DNA of 33,658 bases from Rubrobacteraceae bacterium (GCA_030447045.1 JAUJMB010000002.1:1-33658), one strand, 5' to 3'; positions 17,124 to 25,924 are shown, counted from the stretch's first letter. The notes: a model not told the origin generated them from the sequence alone. Made by a program: numbers and translations.

Positions 17124-18473
17124 ATGGGCGAGAGAGGATCGGCGATCCGGAGGCTGACGCGGCAACAGTTTCTGGCGCTCGGGGCGAGCGCCGGGGCGGG
17201 CCTCGCGCTGGCGGGCTGCGGCGGTGGGCCTCAGAGCAACCCGGCAGTGCAGGGCGCGGGCGGCGGTGGCGGCAAGACGTACGATGGGCCGAAGGTGGAT
17301 CTCGCGTTCTGGAACGGGTTCACCGGCGGGGACGGACCGTACATGCGGCAGCTGGTGGAGGAGTTCACCTCCCAGCACAAGAACATAAACGTAACCATGA
17401 ACACCGTGGAATGGATAGATTACTACCAGAAGGTCCCGTCGGCGGTACGGGCCGGCAAGGGACCGGACGTGGGGATCATGCACGCCGACCAGCTGGGCAC
17501 CAACGCGGCGCGTGGCGTCGTCATCCCGCTCGACGACGTGGCGAACGCCCTGGGGTTCGAGGAGAACCAATTCGCCCCGGTCGTGTGGCAGGCGGGTATC
17601 TACAACGGGAAGCGGTACGGGATACCTCTCGACATCCATCCCCTGGGTTTCTACTACAACAAGACCTTGATGGAGCAGGCGGGCTTGGATCCGAACTCGC
17701 CGCCCCAGACCAAAGACGACTACATGGCCGCGCTCGATGAGCTAAAGGCCAAGGGGATCAAGGGACACTGGGTCTCCCCATTCGCGTTCACCGGAACGCT
17801 CACGTTCGAGTCGCTGCTCTGGCAATTCGGTGGGGACATCTACAACGAGGACGCTACGAAGGCGACCTTCAACTCCGAGGCGGGGGTGGAGGCCCTGAGC
17901 TGGATGGTGAACCTCGTCAAGGAGGGGTACAGCCCCAAGAACGTGGCCCAGGACGCCGAGTTCATCGCCTTCCAGAACCAAGACAACGCCTTTATGTGGA
18001 ACGGCATCTGGCACGTCAACACCTTCAAGGAGGTGAAGGATCTAGACTGGGGCGCGACGCAGTTGCCCCAGATAGGTTCGGAGAAGGCGGCCTGGGCCGG
18101 CTCGCACAACTTCGTGATCATGCAGAAGCGCCCCCTGGACACCAACAAGGTGCAGGCCTCTAAGGTCTTTATCAACTGGATCAGCCAGCAGTCCATAGAG
18201 TGGGCCAAGGCCGGGCAGGTGCCGGCGCGAAAGGAGGTGCGGGAGAGCCAGGCGTTCCAGAGCCTCAAGTGGCAGCCCAAGTTCGCCGAGGAGGTTCCCT
18301 ACGTGCACTTCATCCCGCCGGTGCCGGGCATCGCCGACGTGCAGCCGGAGTCCTTCGACTTGGCGGTAAACGAGGCCGTCCTCCTCAAGCAGGACCCCAA
18401 GCCCGCGCTCGACGAGGCGGCGGCCCGGGCCGACAAGCTTCTCCAGGCAAATCGCGAGAAGTACCAGGCATAG
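17124..18473 (+). CDS. CUT1 sugar ABC transporter, substrate-binding lipoprotein
   Basis: A 449-aa family 1 solute-binding protein. The leader has an arginine-rich start (AIRRLTRQQFLALG), resembling a Tat signal although the second motif is RQ rather than RR, and a lipobox LAGC with Cys at 32. VDLAFWNGFTGGDG and the closing AAARADKLLQ helix are usual for these proteins. ATG 17124 follows AAGGAG. It heads a three-gene importer (binding protein plus two permeases), divergent from the DeoR gene. The downstream oxidative enzymes suggest a monosaccharide or short sugar as cargo, but this is inference. Confidence 0.93.
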   Translation: MGERGSAIRRLTRQQFLALGASAGAGLALAGCGGGPQSNPAVQGAGGGGGKTYDGPKVDLAFWNGFTGGDGPYMRQLVEEFTSQHKNINVTMNTVEWIDYYQKVPSAVRAGKGPDVGIMHADQLGTNAARGVVIPLDDVANALGFEENQFAPVVWQAGIYNGKRYGIPLDIHPLGFYYNKTLMEQAGLDPNSPPQTKDDYMAALDELKAKGIKGHWVSPFAFTGTLTFESLLWQFGGDIYNEDATKATFNSEAGVEALSWMVNLVKEGYSPKNVAQDAEFIAFQNQDNAFMWNGIWHVNTFKEVKDLDWGATQLPQIGSEKAAWAGSHNFVIMQKRPLDTNKVQASKVFINWISQQSIEWAKAGQVPARKEVRESQAFQSLKWQPKFAEEVPYVHFIPPVPGIADVQPESFDLAVNEAVLLKQDPKPALDEAAARADKLLQANREKYQA

Positions 18474-18481
18474 GAGGGCCC

Positions 18482-19438
18482 ATGACCACGCAGACGGGCG
18501 CGCGCCCCGACGCTCGGCCGACGGCGGCCAAGGCCCCGTCCGGCCGCCGCCGGAACCCAACGGACGCAAGTCCCCTCACGCCCTACATATTCATGGCGCC
18601 TTACCTGGTGCTGTTCCTGCTCTTCATCGTGATCCCGGCGGTTTACGGGATCTGGATCAGCCTCCACAACTGGGACTACCTCCTGCCGGGCAAACCTTTC
18701 GTCGGCCTCCAGAACTACTTGGACCTGTTCCGTGCGGAATCGACCATAAGCGCCCCATTCTGGGAGAGCATGGAGGCTACGGGCAAGTTCACGCTCTACT
18801 CCGTGCCGCTGCTCGTGGTGATCCCGCTGCTTGTGGCCCTCATGCTCAACGAGAATTTCCCGGGGCGGAGCTTTTTCCGGGCGGTTTACTTTGCGCCCTA
18901 CGTGCTCGGGGTGGCCGTCATCGGTGTCCTGTGGCGCTACCTGCTCGACCCGAACGTCGGGCTCGTCAACTACTACCTGGGACTGCTCGGGATAGGCAAC
19001 ATACCGTGGATCACGGCGCTCCCGTGGGCCTGGATCTCGCTGGTCGGGGTGACCGTCTGGTGGACCCTGGGGTTCAACGCCGTCATCTACCTGGCGGGTC
19101 TCCAGGACATAGACCCCGAGCTCTACAATGCGGCCAAGGTGGACGGCGCGAACCGTTGGCAGAGGTTCCTCTACATCACCCTGCCGGGCCTGAGGCCGGT
19201 CCTCCTGTTCGTCATAACCGTCACGATCCTGGCCTCGGCCAACATGTTCGGCCAGGCGTACATCATCACGCAGGGCGCCCCGGGCAACGAGACGCGCACG
19301 GCGATTATGTACATCGCCGAGGAGGGGCTCAGGCAGTTCAACATGGGCGCGGCGGCGGCGATGAGCTACGTGCTGGCCCTGGCTCTGCTCCTGATCAGCA
19401 TTCTGAACTTCGCCGTCTTCCGGTACAAGGAGGATTGA
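18482..19438 (+). CDS. CUT1 sugar ABC transporter permease (MalF-type)
   Basis: A 318-aa permease with a disordered basic N-terminus and about six membrane spans starting at PYIFMAPYLVLFLLFIVIP (34-52). The EAA loop is around 217-235 (NAAKVDGANRWQRFLYITLP). ATG 18482 follows AGGAGGGCCC, eight nt after the binding-protein stop. The longer open frame upstream overlaps the binding protein and is not coding. Confidence 0.93.
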   Translation: MTTQTGARPDARPTAAKAPSGRRRNPTDASPLTPYIFMAPYLVLFLLFIVIPAVYGIWISLHNWDYLLPGKPFVGLQNYLDLFRAESTISAPFWESMEATGKFTLYSVPLLVVIPLLVALMLNENFPGRSFFRAVYFAPYVLGVAVIGVLWRYLLDPNVGLVNYYLGLLGIGNIPWITALPWAWISLVGVTVWWTLGFNAVIYLAGLQDIDPELYNAAKVDGANRWQRFLYITLPGLRPVLLFVITVTILASANMFGQAYIITQGAPGNETRTAIMYIAEEGLRQFNMGAAAAMSYVLALALLLISILNFAVFRYKED

Positions 19439-19439
19439 G

Positions 19440-20318
19440 ATGGCACGATCCGCAGCCCCCACCGGGGCGAAAACGCAAGGGCGAGACCCGAGGCGGCTCG
19501 CCGGGTTGGTCGTGCGGTATGGGATGCTGTTTCTGCTGACGGCGATCTTCGTGGCCCCGCTGCTGTGGATGCTCTCGACCTCGCTCAAGCCGAACTTCCA
19601 GACCACGCAGTTTCCGCCGAACTGGATCCCGCGGGAGTTCTCAAACGAGGGCTTCTCGACCGTAACCGCAACGAGCTCCGACACGCCCGTCCTGCGGTGG
19701 TTCGTCAACAGCCTGATCGCCGCCACCGCGAACACGGTGCTCATCCTCGTCACGGCGTCCATGGCGGCCTACGCGCTGGCCCGGATGCGCTTCCGCGGCA
19801 AGAACATCCTGTTCGCCGTGATCGTCTCTACGCTGTTCATCCCGCAGTTCGTCTTCCTCATCGGCAACTACCTGGTCGTGGACACCTTCGGCTGGCTGGA
19901 TACCCTGCTGGCCGTTATAGTGCCGGGGGCGGCCGGGGCGTTTGGGGTCTTCTTCCTCAGGCAATTCTTCACGTCGTTGCCCATGGAGTTAGAGGAAGCG
20001 GCCCTCATAGACGGGGCGAATAGGTACCAGATTTTCCTCCGCATCATCCTGCCGGTCTCCAAGGCGCCCCTGGCGACGCTTGCGGTATTGAGCTTCCTGA
20101 CCAACTGGAACGACTTTCTCTGGCCGGTCTACGTGCTCTTTAGCGCCCAGAACTACACCCTGCCGCCGGGGCTCGCCGTACTGCAGGGCGCCTACACGAC
20201 GAACTACACCATCATCATGGCCGGGGCCATGGTAGCCAGCGTCCCGGTACTCCTGATCTACCTGTTTGCCCAGAAGTACATTATCCAGGGCGTGTCCCGC
20301 AGCGGCCTGAAAGGATAG
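19440..20318 (+). CDS. CUT1 sugar ABC transporter permease (MalG-type)
   Basis: A 292-aa permease of six spans. APLLWMLSTSLKP near residue 39 and the EAA loop near 185-205 (EAALIDGANRYQIFLRIILP) identify the MalG-type subunit; FLTNWNDFLWP is the usual following motif. ATG 19440 starts one base after the previous TGA, so the permeases are coupled. No ATPase follows. Confidence 0.93.
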   Translation: MARSAAPTGAKTQGRDPRRLAGLVVRYGMLFLLTAIFVAPLLWMLSTSLKPNFQTTQFPPNWIPREFSNEGFSTVTATSSDTPVLRWFVNSLIAATANTVLILVTASMAAYALARMRFRGKNILFAVIVSTLFIPQFVFLIGNYLVVDTFGWLDTLLAVIVPGAAGAFGVFFLRQFFTSLPMELEEAALIDGANRYQIFLRIILPVSKAPLATLAVLSFLTNWNDFLWPVYVLFSAQNYTLPPGLAVLQGAYTTNYTIIMAGAMVASVPVLLIYLFAQKYIIQGVSRSGLKG

Positions 20319-20322
20319 AACC

Positions 20323-20565
20323 GTGGCGTCGGCAAAGAACTTCGGGTTCGTAAGGCTCCTCGCCCCCGCCGGCATCGGCAGTGCGCAGGAGACGGGCGTC
20401 ACCTACACCGACCCGGCCTCCAGGAGCTTCGCGAACACTTTCGCCGTCCCTCCGATCGTCAAGGCCGTAGACGGTTGTTGGTACTCTTGCGGGCCGGGCG
20501 ACCCGCCGCGGGCGGGCGAGGGGAGAACCCGCTACATCCCGATGATCCCGGCCTTGCAAATCTAG
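20323..20565 (+). CDS. hypothetical 80-aa ORF
   Basis: I do not recognise this protein. GTG 20323 has a good AAAGGA site (20310-20315) seven nt upstream, within the end of the permease gene, so translation is plausible. The product starts ASAKNFGFVRLLAPAGIG and has no membrane span or clear motif. It could be a real small operon member, or the 5' remnant of a gene that once followed the permease. Confidence 0.3.
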   Translation: MASAKNFGFVRLLAPAGIGSAQETGVTYTDPASRSFANTFAVPPIVKAVDGCWYSCGPGDPPRAGEGRTRYIPMIPALQI

Positions 20566-20649
20566 TACGCTGCTCGGCCCGCGTGCGCTCTTGAGGGCCG
20601 CGGCGCGGGGTCCGTGCCCTCCGTCAGTCAAACCACCCGAAGGAGCCAT
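20566..20649. other. spacer before the aldehyde dehydrogenase gene
   Basis: This short spacer follows the uncertain small ORF at 20323-20565, so the region from 20319 to 20649 has no well-supported gene. It holds a weak 6-bp hairpin (GAGGGC 20593-20598 with GCCCTC 20616-20621) and the AAGGAG ribosome site at 20640-20645. I see no convincing promoter. Confidence 0.5.
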
Positions 20650-22140
20650 GTGGACGTCTTGAGTGTTCTGGGTCGCGAGCCCGCCATGTACGTCGGCGGC
20701 ACCTGGGTGACGGCGGACGAGAAGCGGCCCGTCGTCAACCCGGCGGACGAGTCGACCGTCGCCGAGGTGCCGGAGGCCGGCGCGGAGCACGCGGAGATGG
20801 CCCTCGAGGCGGCCCGGAACGCCCAGAGGGCGTGGGCCCGGAGGAGCGGCGTGGAGCGCGGGACGGCCCTGCGGGCGATAGCCGACGGGATCCGGGCGCG
20901 GCAGGAGGACCTCGCCAGGCTCGTCGTGGCGGAGCAGGGCAAGACCATCACCGAGGCGCGCGGCGAGGTCGGGGCGGCGGCGGGCTTCTTCGACTTTTAC
21001 GCGGGCTTCGACCGCGCCCAGGTCGGCGCGATGTTCGCCCCCGACGAGAGGGGCGAGCACCTCTTTATAAAGGACGTACCCTACGGCGTCGTCGTCGGCA
21101 TCATCCCCTGGAACTATCCGGCGGCGAGCTTCGCCCGCAAGGTGGCGCCGGCGATCATGGCCGGCAATGCCATAGTCCTCAAGCCGCACGAGGAGACCCC
21201 GCTCACCGCGCTCGCCATCGCCGGGATCATCGCCGAGGCCGGGGTGCCCGGCGGCGTCGTAAACGTCGTCACCGGCGGGGGCCGCACCGCCGGCAGCGCG
21301 CTGGTGCGGAGCCCCCTCACGCAGATGGTCACCGTCACCGGCTCCGTGCGGGCCGGGCGCGAGATCCTCGCCGCCGCCGCGGACAACATCACCCCGGTCT
21401 CCCTGGAGCTCGGCGGCAAGGCGCCGTTTATAGTCCTCGACGACGCCGACCTCGACGTCGCCGTCCAGAACGCGGTGAACGCCCGCTTCTGGAACTGCGG
21501 CCAGGTCTGCACCTGCAACGAGCGCACCTACGTCCACAGCTCCCTCTACGACGAGTTTGTCGAGCGCTTTGTCCAGTCTGCCTCCGCCATCAAGATGGGC
21601 GACCCCATGCGCGAGGACGTGCAGATGGGGCCGAAGGCCAACGGGCCGGAGCTCGAGAAGGTGGAGGCCATGGTCGGGGCCGCCGTCGAACAGGGAGCCT
21701 CCGTGGCGCTCGGCGGCAAGCGGCCGGAGGGCGGGCCCTTCGAGAGGGGCTACTGGTACGAGCCGACGGTCCTAACCGGGGTGAGGAACGACATGGAGAT
21801 CGTACAGGACGAGGTGTTCGGCCCCGTGCTCCCGATACAGCCCTTCGAGGACTTCGAGGAGGCCGTCGGCCTCGCCAACGACTCGCGCTACGGGCTTACC
21901 GCCTACGTCTTCACGTCCGACCTGCGCCGGGCGATGCGGGCCATCGACGACATCGACTTCGGCGAGGTCTACATCAACAAGATCGGCCCGGAGCAGCTCC
22001 AGGGCTTCCACCAGGGATACAGGCTCTCCGGCATGGGCGGCGACGACGGGCAGTACGGCTACGAGCGGTACTTCCACCGCAAAACGGTCTACCTCCGCTA
22101 CGGCGTAGACACCGTGGACGAGCATCCGGCGAACCTGTGA
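20650..22140 (+). CDS. aldA: aldehyde dehydrogenase, lactaldehyde/glycolaldehyde dehydrogenase (AldA)-like
   Basis: About 496 aa, NAD(P)-dependent. Catalytic residues are visible: N155 in IIPWNYP, K178 in VLKPHEETP, E253 in SLELGGKAP and C287 in NCGQVCTCNERTYV. The QVC-C-ER-YV pattern and the C-terminal GFHQGYRLSGMGGDDGQYG strongly recall E. coli AldA, which oxidises L-lactaldehyde and glycolaldehyde. GTG 20650 was chosen because AAGGAG lies four nt upstream; GTG 20614 is in frame but lacks a site. Downstream GMC and enolase-superfamily genes would fit a route ending in lactaldehyde or glycolaldehyde. Other aldehyde substrates cannot be excluded. Confidence 0.88.
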   Translation: MDVLSVLGREPAMYVGGTWVTADEKRPVVNPADESTVAEVPEAGAEHAEMALEAARNAQRAWARRSGVERGTALRAIADGIRARQEDLARLVVAEQGKTITEARGEVGAAAGFFDFYAGFDRAQVGAMFAPDERGEHLFIKDVPYGVVVGIIPWNYPAASFARKVAPAIMAGNAIVLKPHEETPLTALAIAGIIAEAGVPGGVVNVVTGGGRTAGSALVRSPLTQMVTVTGSVRAGREILAAAADNITPVSLELGGKAPFIVLDDADLDVAVQNAVNARFWNCGQVCTCNERTYVHSSLYDEFVERFVQSASAIKMGDPMREDVQMGPKANGPELEKVEAMVGAAVEQGASVALGGKRPEGGPFERGYWYEPTVLTGVRNDMEIVQDEVFGPVLPIQPFEDFEEAVGLANDSRYGLTAYVFTSDLRRAMRAIDDIDFGEVYINKIGPEQLQGFHQGYRLSGMGGDDGQYGYERYFHRKTVYLRYGVDTVDEHPANL

Positions 22141-22412
22141 CGCCGAAAACGACGGCGACCCGCCGCGGGGCCCGGTGAGGCGCAGGCACCTTCCGGGACC
22201 CGGGAGGACGCCTGATTCGAAGGCCGTCCCCAAACTCTTCCCGGAGGTCTCGTCCTTGCCCACGGAAGGCGTGACGTCGCCGACCGTCGGGGGACGTTTC
22301 GTGGGGGGCGCGGCGGGGGACGTGGCAAGGCCCGCGCCCGAAACCTAGGGGGTGCCGTACGCGTTGGCGGCCACCAGTTAGATGGACAGAGACCGGAAGG
22401 AGGAAGAGACGC

Positions 22413-24680
22413 GTGGAAGAGCAGATGCCGGCCCTGATCTCCCTTAACGCCGACGAGGCGAGGACGGCCGCGGCGGTCTTCGAGCGCCTCTTTCCCGCCG
22501 ACGGGAGCGGACCGGGTGCCATGCAGATCGGCGTCCTCGCCTACGTGGACCGGGCCCTGGCCGGCGCCTACCACGACAAGACCGAGGCCTACCGGGTGGG
22601 CCTGGCCGCGCTCGACCGCGCCGCCAGGCACCGTCACGGCGCGCGCTTCGCCGACTGCGAGGATGCCCAGCAGGGCGCCCTGCTGGCCGACCTCGAGCGT
22701 GGCGCTCTTCCGGGCTTCAGGGTCCCGCCCCAGGGCGAGTTCTTCGACATGCTCCGCGCCCACCTGCAGGAGGGGCTCTTCGCCGACCCGGCGCACGGCG
22801 GCAACAGGGACAAGTCCGGTTGGAGGCTGCTCGGGCACACGGGGGTGTGGCTGGAGAACACCGCCGAGGAGAACCTCTCGGAGGAGCCCGTCACCAAGGG
22901 AGGTGAGATCCTAACCCTGGCCGACGTGGGCTACTCCCTGGACGGGGCCCCGCGCGAGCCAACGGAGGTTTCCGGCTACGACCCCCAGCGGGGCGCCTGT
23001 CCTCCCGAGGGTCCCGCCGACGTCGTGCTGGTGGGGGTGGGGGCCGCCGGTGCCCTTGCGGCCCGCATCCTGGCCCGCGCGGGCCTGAGCGTGGTCGGGC
23101 TGGAGGCCGGGCCCTGGCGCACCGGGCGCGACTTCGTCCCGGACGAGCTCGGCTCCGCCTACTACTGCCGGGGCGGGATGGGACCAAAGTTCCTTAGCGA
23201 GGTGCCGCGCTGGCGCATCCACGAAGGTGAGTCCACCCGCGAGGCCAACTTCACGCTCGGGCGCATGATGAACGGCGTCGGCGGCTCGGTCATCCACTGG
23301 GGGGGCGCCCTGCGCCGCAACCACCCCCACCATTTCAGGTACCTCACCCACGTGCGGGAGAGCTTCGGGGAGGCCGCGCTGCCGGAGGGCCACACCCTGG
23401 TCGACTGGCCCATAGGCTACGACGACCTGGAGCCGTACTACACACGGGTAGAGTACGAGATCGGCGTCGCCGGCGATGGCGAGGCAAACCCCTACGTCCC
23501 GCGCAGCAAGCCCTACCCCATGCGGCCCATGCGGCCCTTCCGCATGGGCGAGACCTTCCGCAGGGCCACGGAAGCCATGGGCCTGCACCCTTACCCGACG
23601 CCGGTGGCCGTCAACAGCGAGCCCTACAACGGCTACCCGGCGACGGGCTACTGCGCCTGGAGCGGCGGCTTCGGTCCCTTCAACGACGAGCGGTGGCACC
23701 CCGCCCTCACCTGGGTCCCCGAGGCCCTCTCGACCGGCAACTTCGACCTGCGCACCCACTGCCGGGTCCTCCGCGTCCTCACCGGCCGCGACGGGCGCGC
23801 GAGCGGGGTCGAGTACGTGGACGCCAACGGGGAGGCGCGGGTGCAGGCGGCGCGCACCGTCATCCTGTGCGGCTACACCTTCGAGAACGTGCGGCTCCTC
23901 TTTCTCTCCGGGGACGACCGGCACCCCGAGGGCCTGGGCAACAACACGGGCCAGGTCGGCAAGCACTTCATGACCAAGATGTGGGCCGACGTCCACGGCT
24001 CTTTCCCCCACACCGTCTTCAACGCCCACACCGGGCCCGCGGCGCAGATGTGGAGCCTCGACGACTTCGAGGCGGCGGACTTCGACTCGGCCTCGCACGG
24101 CTTTATCGGCGGGGCCACGCCGAACGTCGAGAACCAGCGGCTGCCCATCCAGATCAGCCGCGAGGCCCTGCCGCCGGACGTCCGCCGCTGGGGTTCGGAG
24201 TACAAGGAGCACGTCTTGCGGTGGCAGCACCAGGCCGCGGTCCGTCTCCAGCCGGACAACCTCTCCTACCACGCCAACTTTCTCGACCTCGACCCGCGCT
24301 ACCGCGACAGGAGCGGGCTCGGGCTGCCCGTCGTGCGCGTCACCTACGACATGCAGGAGAACGAGCACCGCGCGGCCGAGTTCATGGAGACGAAGTCCGA
24401 GGAGATCCTGCGCGAGATGGGGGCCGCGAAGGTGTGGCGGGGAAAACGCTTCGGCGGCGTGCTGAGCAGCCACGACCAGGGCGGCTGCCGCATGGGCGAA
24501 GACCCCGCCGGGTCCGTGGTCGACCCCGACCTGCGCGTCCACGACACGCCGGGGCTCTACGTCTACGGCACGTCGGTCTTTCCCACCTGCCACGGCGTCA
24601 ACCCGACGCTCACGATGTTCGCCCTCTGCTACCGGGCCGCCGAGCGCCTCGCCGGGCGCCTGAGCCGGGGAGAAGAGTAG
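22413..24680 (+). CDS. fused gluconate 2-dehydrogenase subunit 3-like / GMC oxidoreductase
   Basis: A 755-aa protein. Residues about 8-150 match the gluconate 2-dehydrogenase subunit 3 (gamma) family: LNADEARTAAAVFERLFPAD, YVDRALAG and FADPAHGGNRDKSGW. Residues about 203-750 are a GMC flavoenzyme: GVGAAG at 208-213 for FAD, LEAG at 230, a GGSVIHWGG region, HDQGGCRMG, and the C-terminal CHGVNPTLTM with the catalytic His/Asn pair. In the classical enzymes these are separate subunits and the gamma subunit carries a Tat signal; here there is no signal peptide, so the fusion is predicted cytoplasmic. No cytochrome c subunit is nearby. GTG 22413 follows AAGGAGGAAGAG. It probably oxidises a sugar or sugar acid; the electron acceptor is unknown. 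Confidence 0.9.
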   Translation: MEEQMPALISLNADEARTAAAVFERLFPADGSGPGAMQIGVLAYVDRALAGAYHDKTEAYRVGLAALDRAARHRHGARFADCEDAQQGALLADLERGALPGFRVPPQGEFFDMLRAHLQEGLFADPAHGGNRDKSGWRLLGHTGVWLENTAEENLSEEPVTKGGEILTLADVGYSLDGAPREPTEVSGYDPQRGACPPEGPADVVLVGVGAAGALAARILARAGLSVVGLEAGPWRTGRDFVPDELGSAYYCRGGMGPKFLSEVPRWRIHEGESTREANFTLGRMMNGVGGSVIHWGGALRRNHPHHFRYLTHVRESFGEAALPEGHTLVDWPIGYDDLEPYYTRVEYEIGVAGDGEANPYVPRSKPYPMRPMRPFRMGETFRRATEAMGLHPYPTPVAVNSEPYNGYPATGYCAWSGGFGPFNDERWHPALTWVPEALSTGNFDLRTHCRVLRVLTGRDGRASGVEYVDANGEARVQAARTVILCGYTFENVRLLFLSGDDRHPEGLGNNTGQVGKHFMTKMWADVHGSFPHTVFNAHTGPAAQMWSLDDFEAADFDSASHGFIGGATPNVENQRLPIQISREALPPDVRRWGSEYKEHVLRWQHQAAVRLQPDNLSYHANFLDLDPRYRDRSGLGLPVVRVTYDMQENEHRAAEFMETKSEEILREMGAAKVWRGKRFGGVLSSHDQGGCRMGEDPAGSVVDPDLRVHDTPGLYVYGTSVFPTCHGVNPTLTMFALCYRAAERLAGRLSRGEE

Positions 24681-24702
24681 CGCTTGCCGGAAGGGAGGGC
24701 CG

Positions 24703-24719
24703 GCGGGGGTACGCCCCGC
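24703..24719. terminator. short hairpin after the GMC gene
   Basis: GCGGGG (24703-24708), a 5-nt loop and CCCCGC (24714-24719) form a 6-bp GC stem 23 nt after the GMC stop. It is weak as a terminator and has no U run; it may only trim or pause transcription before the next gene. Confidence 0.3.
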
Positions 24720-24817
24720 GAGGGGGAGACCATGATCCGGACCGCCGGGCACCAAGCCGCGCGAACCACCGCGCCGAAGGGGCAACGGTCGGATATCCAC
24801 TAGAGGAGGAGACCCGC

Positions 24818-25900
24818 ATGAAGATCGAGAGCATCGAGACCGCCTACTACCGCCTGCCGCTGGAGCCTATGGGTGACGCGGGCCACGGGGCCATCGACAC
24901 GGAGGAGCTTATTACGTTGACCCTTCGGGCCGAGGGCCTCACCGGCAACGGCTACACCTACACCATCGGCCGCGGCGGACGCGCCATAAAGGCCCTCATC
25001 GACCACGACCTGGCACCCCTGCTCGCGGGCCAGGACGCCGACGACATCGAGGGGTTGTGGGACCTCATGTGGCGGCGCCTGCTGTACGTCGGGCGCGGGG
25101 GGCTGGCGTCTTTCGCCATCGCCGCCGTGGACGTCGCCCTGTGGGACCTGCGCGGCGAGCGCGAGGGCCTGCCGCTCTACGCCCTGATCGGGGCGGAGCC
25201 CCGCGAGATACCGGCCTACGGCTCCGGCGTTGACCTTCCCAAGCCCCTCGACGAGCTGCTCGCGCAGGTGGAGGGCTTCATGGAGAGGGGTCTCCCCGGC
25301 GTCAAGGTCAAGATCGGGCGCCCGGACTTCGAGGAGGACGTCCAAAGGGTCGCCGCGGTCCGCGACCTCGTGGGCGACGGTGTGGACCTCATGCTCGACG
25401 CCAACATGGTCTGGGGCGCCGAGGAGGCCCTGGAGCACGGCCGGCGCCTGGAGCCCTTCGACCCGTTCTGGTACGAGGAGCCGACGATCCCCGAGGACGT
25501 CCCCGCCCACGCCAGGATGGTCAGGGAGCTGGGGATGCCCATAGCGGTAGGCGAGAGCCTCCACTCCCCCTACGAGTACCAACGCTACGCCGACGAGCGG
25601 GCGGTCGAGGTCCTGCAGATCGACCCCATCACGAACGGGGGCATCACCGCCTCGCTGAAGGCGCTGGGGATGGCCGACGCGGCCGGCCTGCAGACCAGCA
25701 GCCACTACACCGACGAGCTGAGCGCCCACCTGCTGTGCGCCTCGAACAGCCCCGTCTACCTGGAGAAGCACGCCTTCGCCCTCGACCCCTACCTGCAAGA
25801 ACCCCAGAAGGTCGAGAACGGCAAGGTCCGCCCGACGGAGACGCCGGGCACGGGCCTGCGCTTCGACGAGTCCGCCCTCGAACCCCACCGCGCCGGGTAG
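24818..25900 (+). CDS. mandelate racemase/muconate lactonizing enzyme family protein (acid-sugar dehydratase candidate)
   Basis: A 360-aa enolase-superfamily enzyme. Active-site residues line up with mandelate racemase, each one lower in number: K163 and K165 (KVKIG), metal ligands D194 (DAN), E220 (YEEP) and E246 (GES), the D269-H296 dyad (QIDP; SSHYTDELSAHL) and E316. This places it in the MR subgroup, which contains racemases and acid-sugar dehydratases such as fuconate, rhamnonate, galactarate or gluconate dehydratases. ATG 24818 follows AGAGGAGGAG. Behind an aldehyde dehydrogenase and a sugar-oxidising GMC protein, an aldonate dehydratase is the most economical guess; the substrate is open. 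Confidence 0.92.
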   Translation: MKIESIETAYYRLPLEPMGDAGHGAIDTEELITLTLRAEGLTGNGYTYTIGRGGRAIKALIDHDLAPLLAGQDADDIEGLWDLMWRRLLYVGRGGLASFAIAAVDVALWDLRGEREGLPLYALIGAEPREIPAYGSGVDLPKPLDELLAQVEGFMERGLPGVKVKIGRPDFEEDVQRVAAVRDLVGDGVDLMLDANMVWGAEEALEHGRRLEPFDPFWYEEPTIPEDVPAHARMVRELGMPIAVGESLHSPYEYQRYADERAVEVLQIDPITNGGITASLKALGMADAAGLQTSSHYTDELSAHLLCASNSPVYLEKHAFALDPYLQEPQKVENGKVRPTETPGTGLRFDESALEPHRAG

Positions 25901-25924
25901 AGCGACGGGCGACGGCGATACCCT

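Noticed and set aside
22141..22412. A possible coding remnant between the aldehyde dehydrogenase and GMC genes
   Set aside because: Short frames on the plus strand are interrupted by stops and show no family pattern; I see only a leader with the ribosome site of the GMC gene.
22911..24800. Long minus-strand open frame (629 codons) opposite the GMC fusion
   Set aside because: Same effect: the plus-strand frame has clear FAD and catalytic motifs, while the antisense product is Val/Gly/Arg-rich with no recognisable domain.
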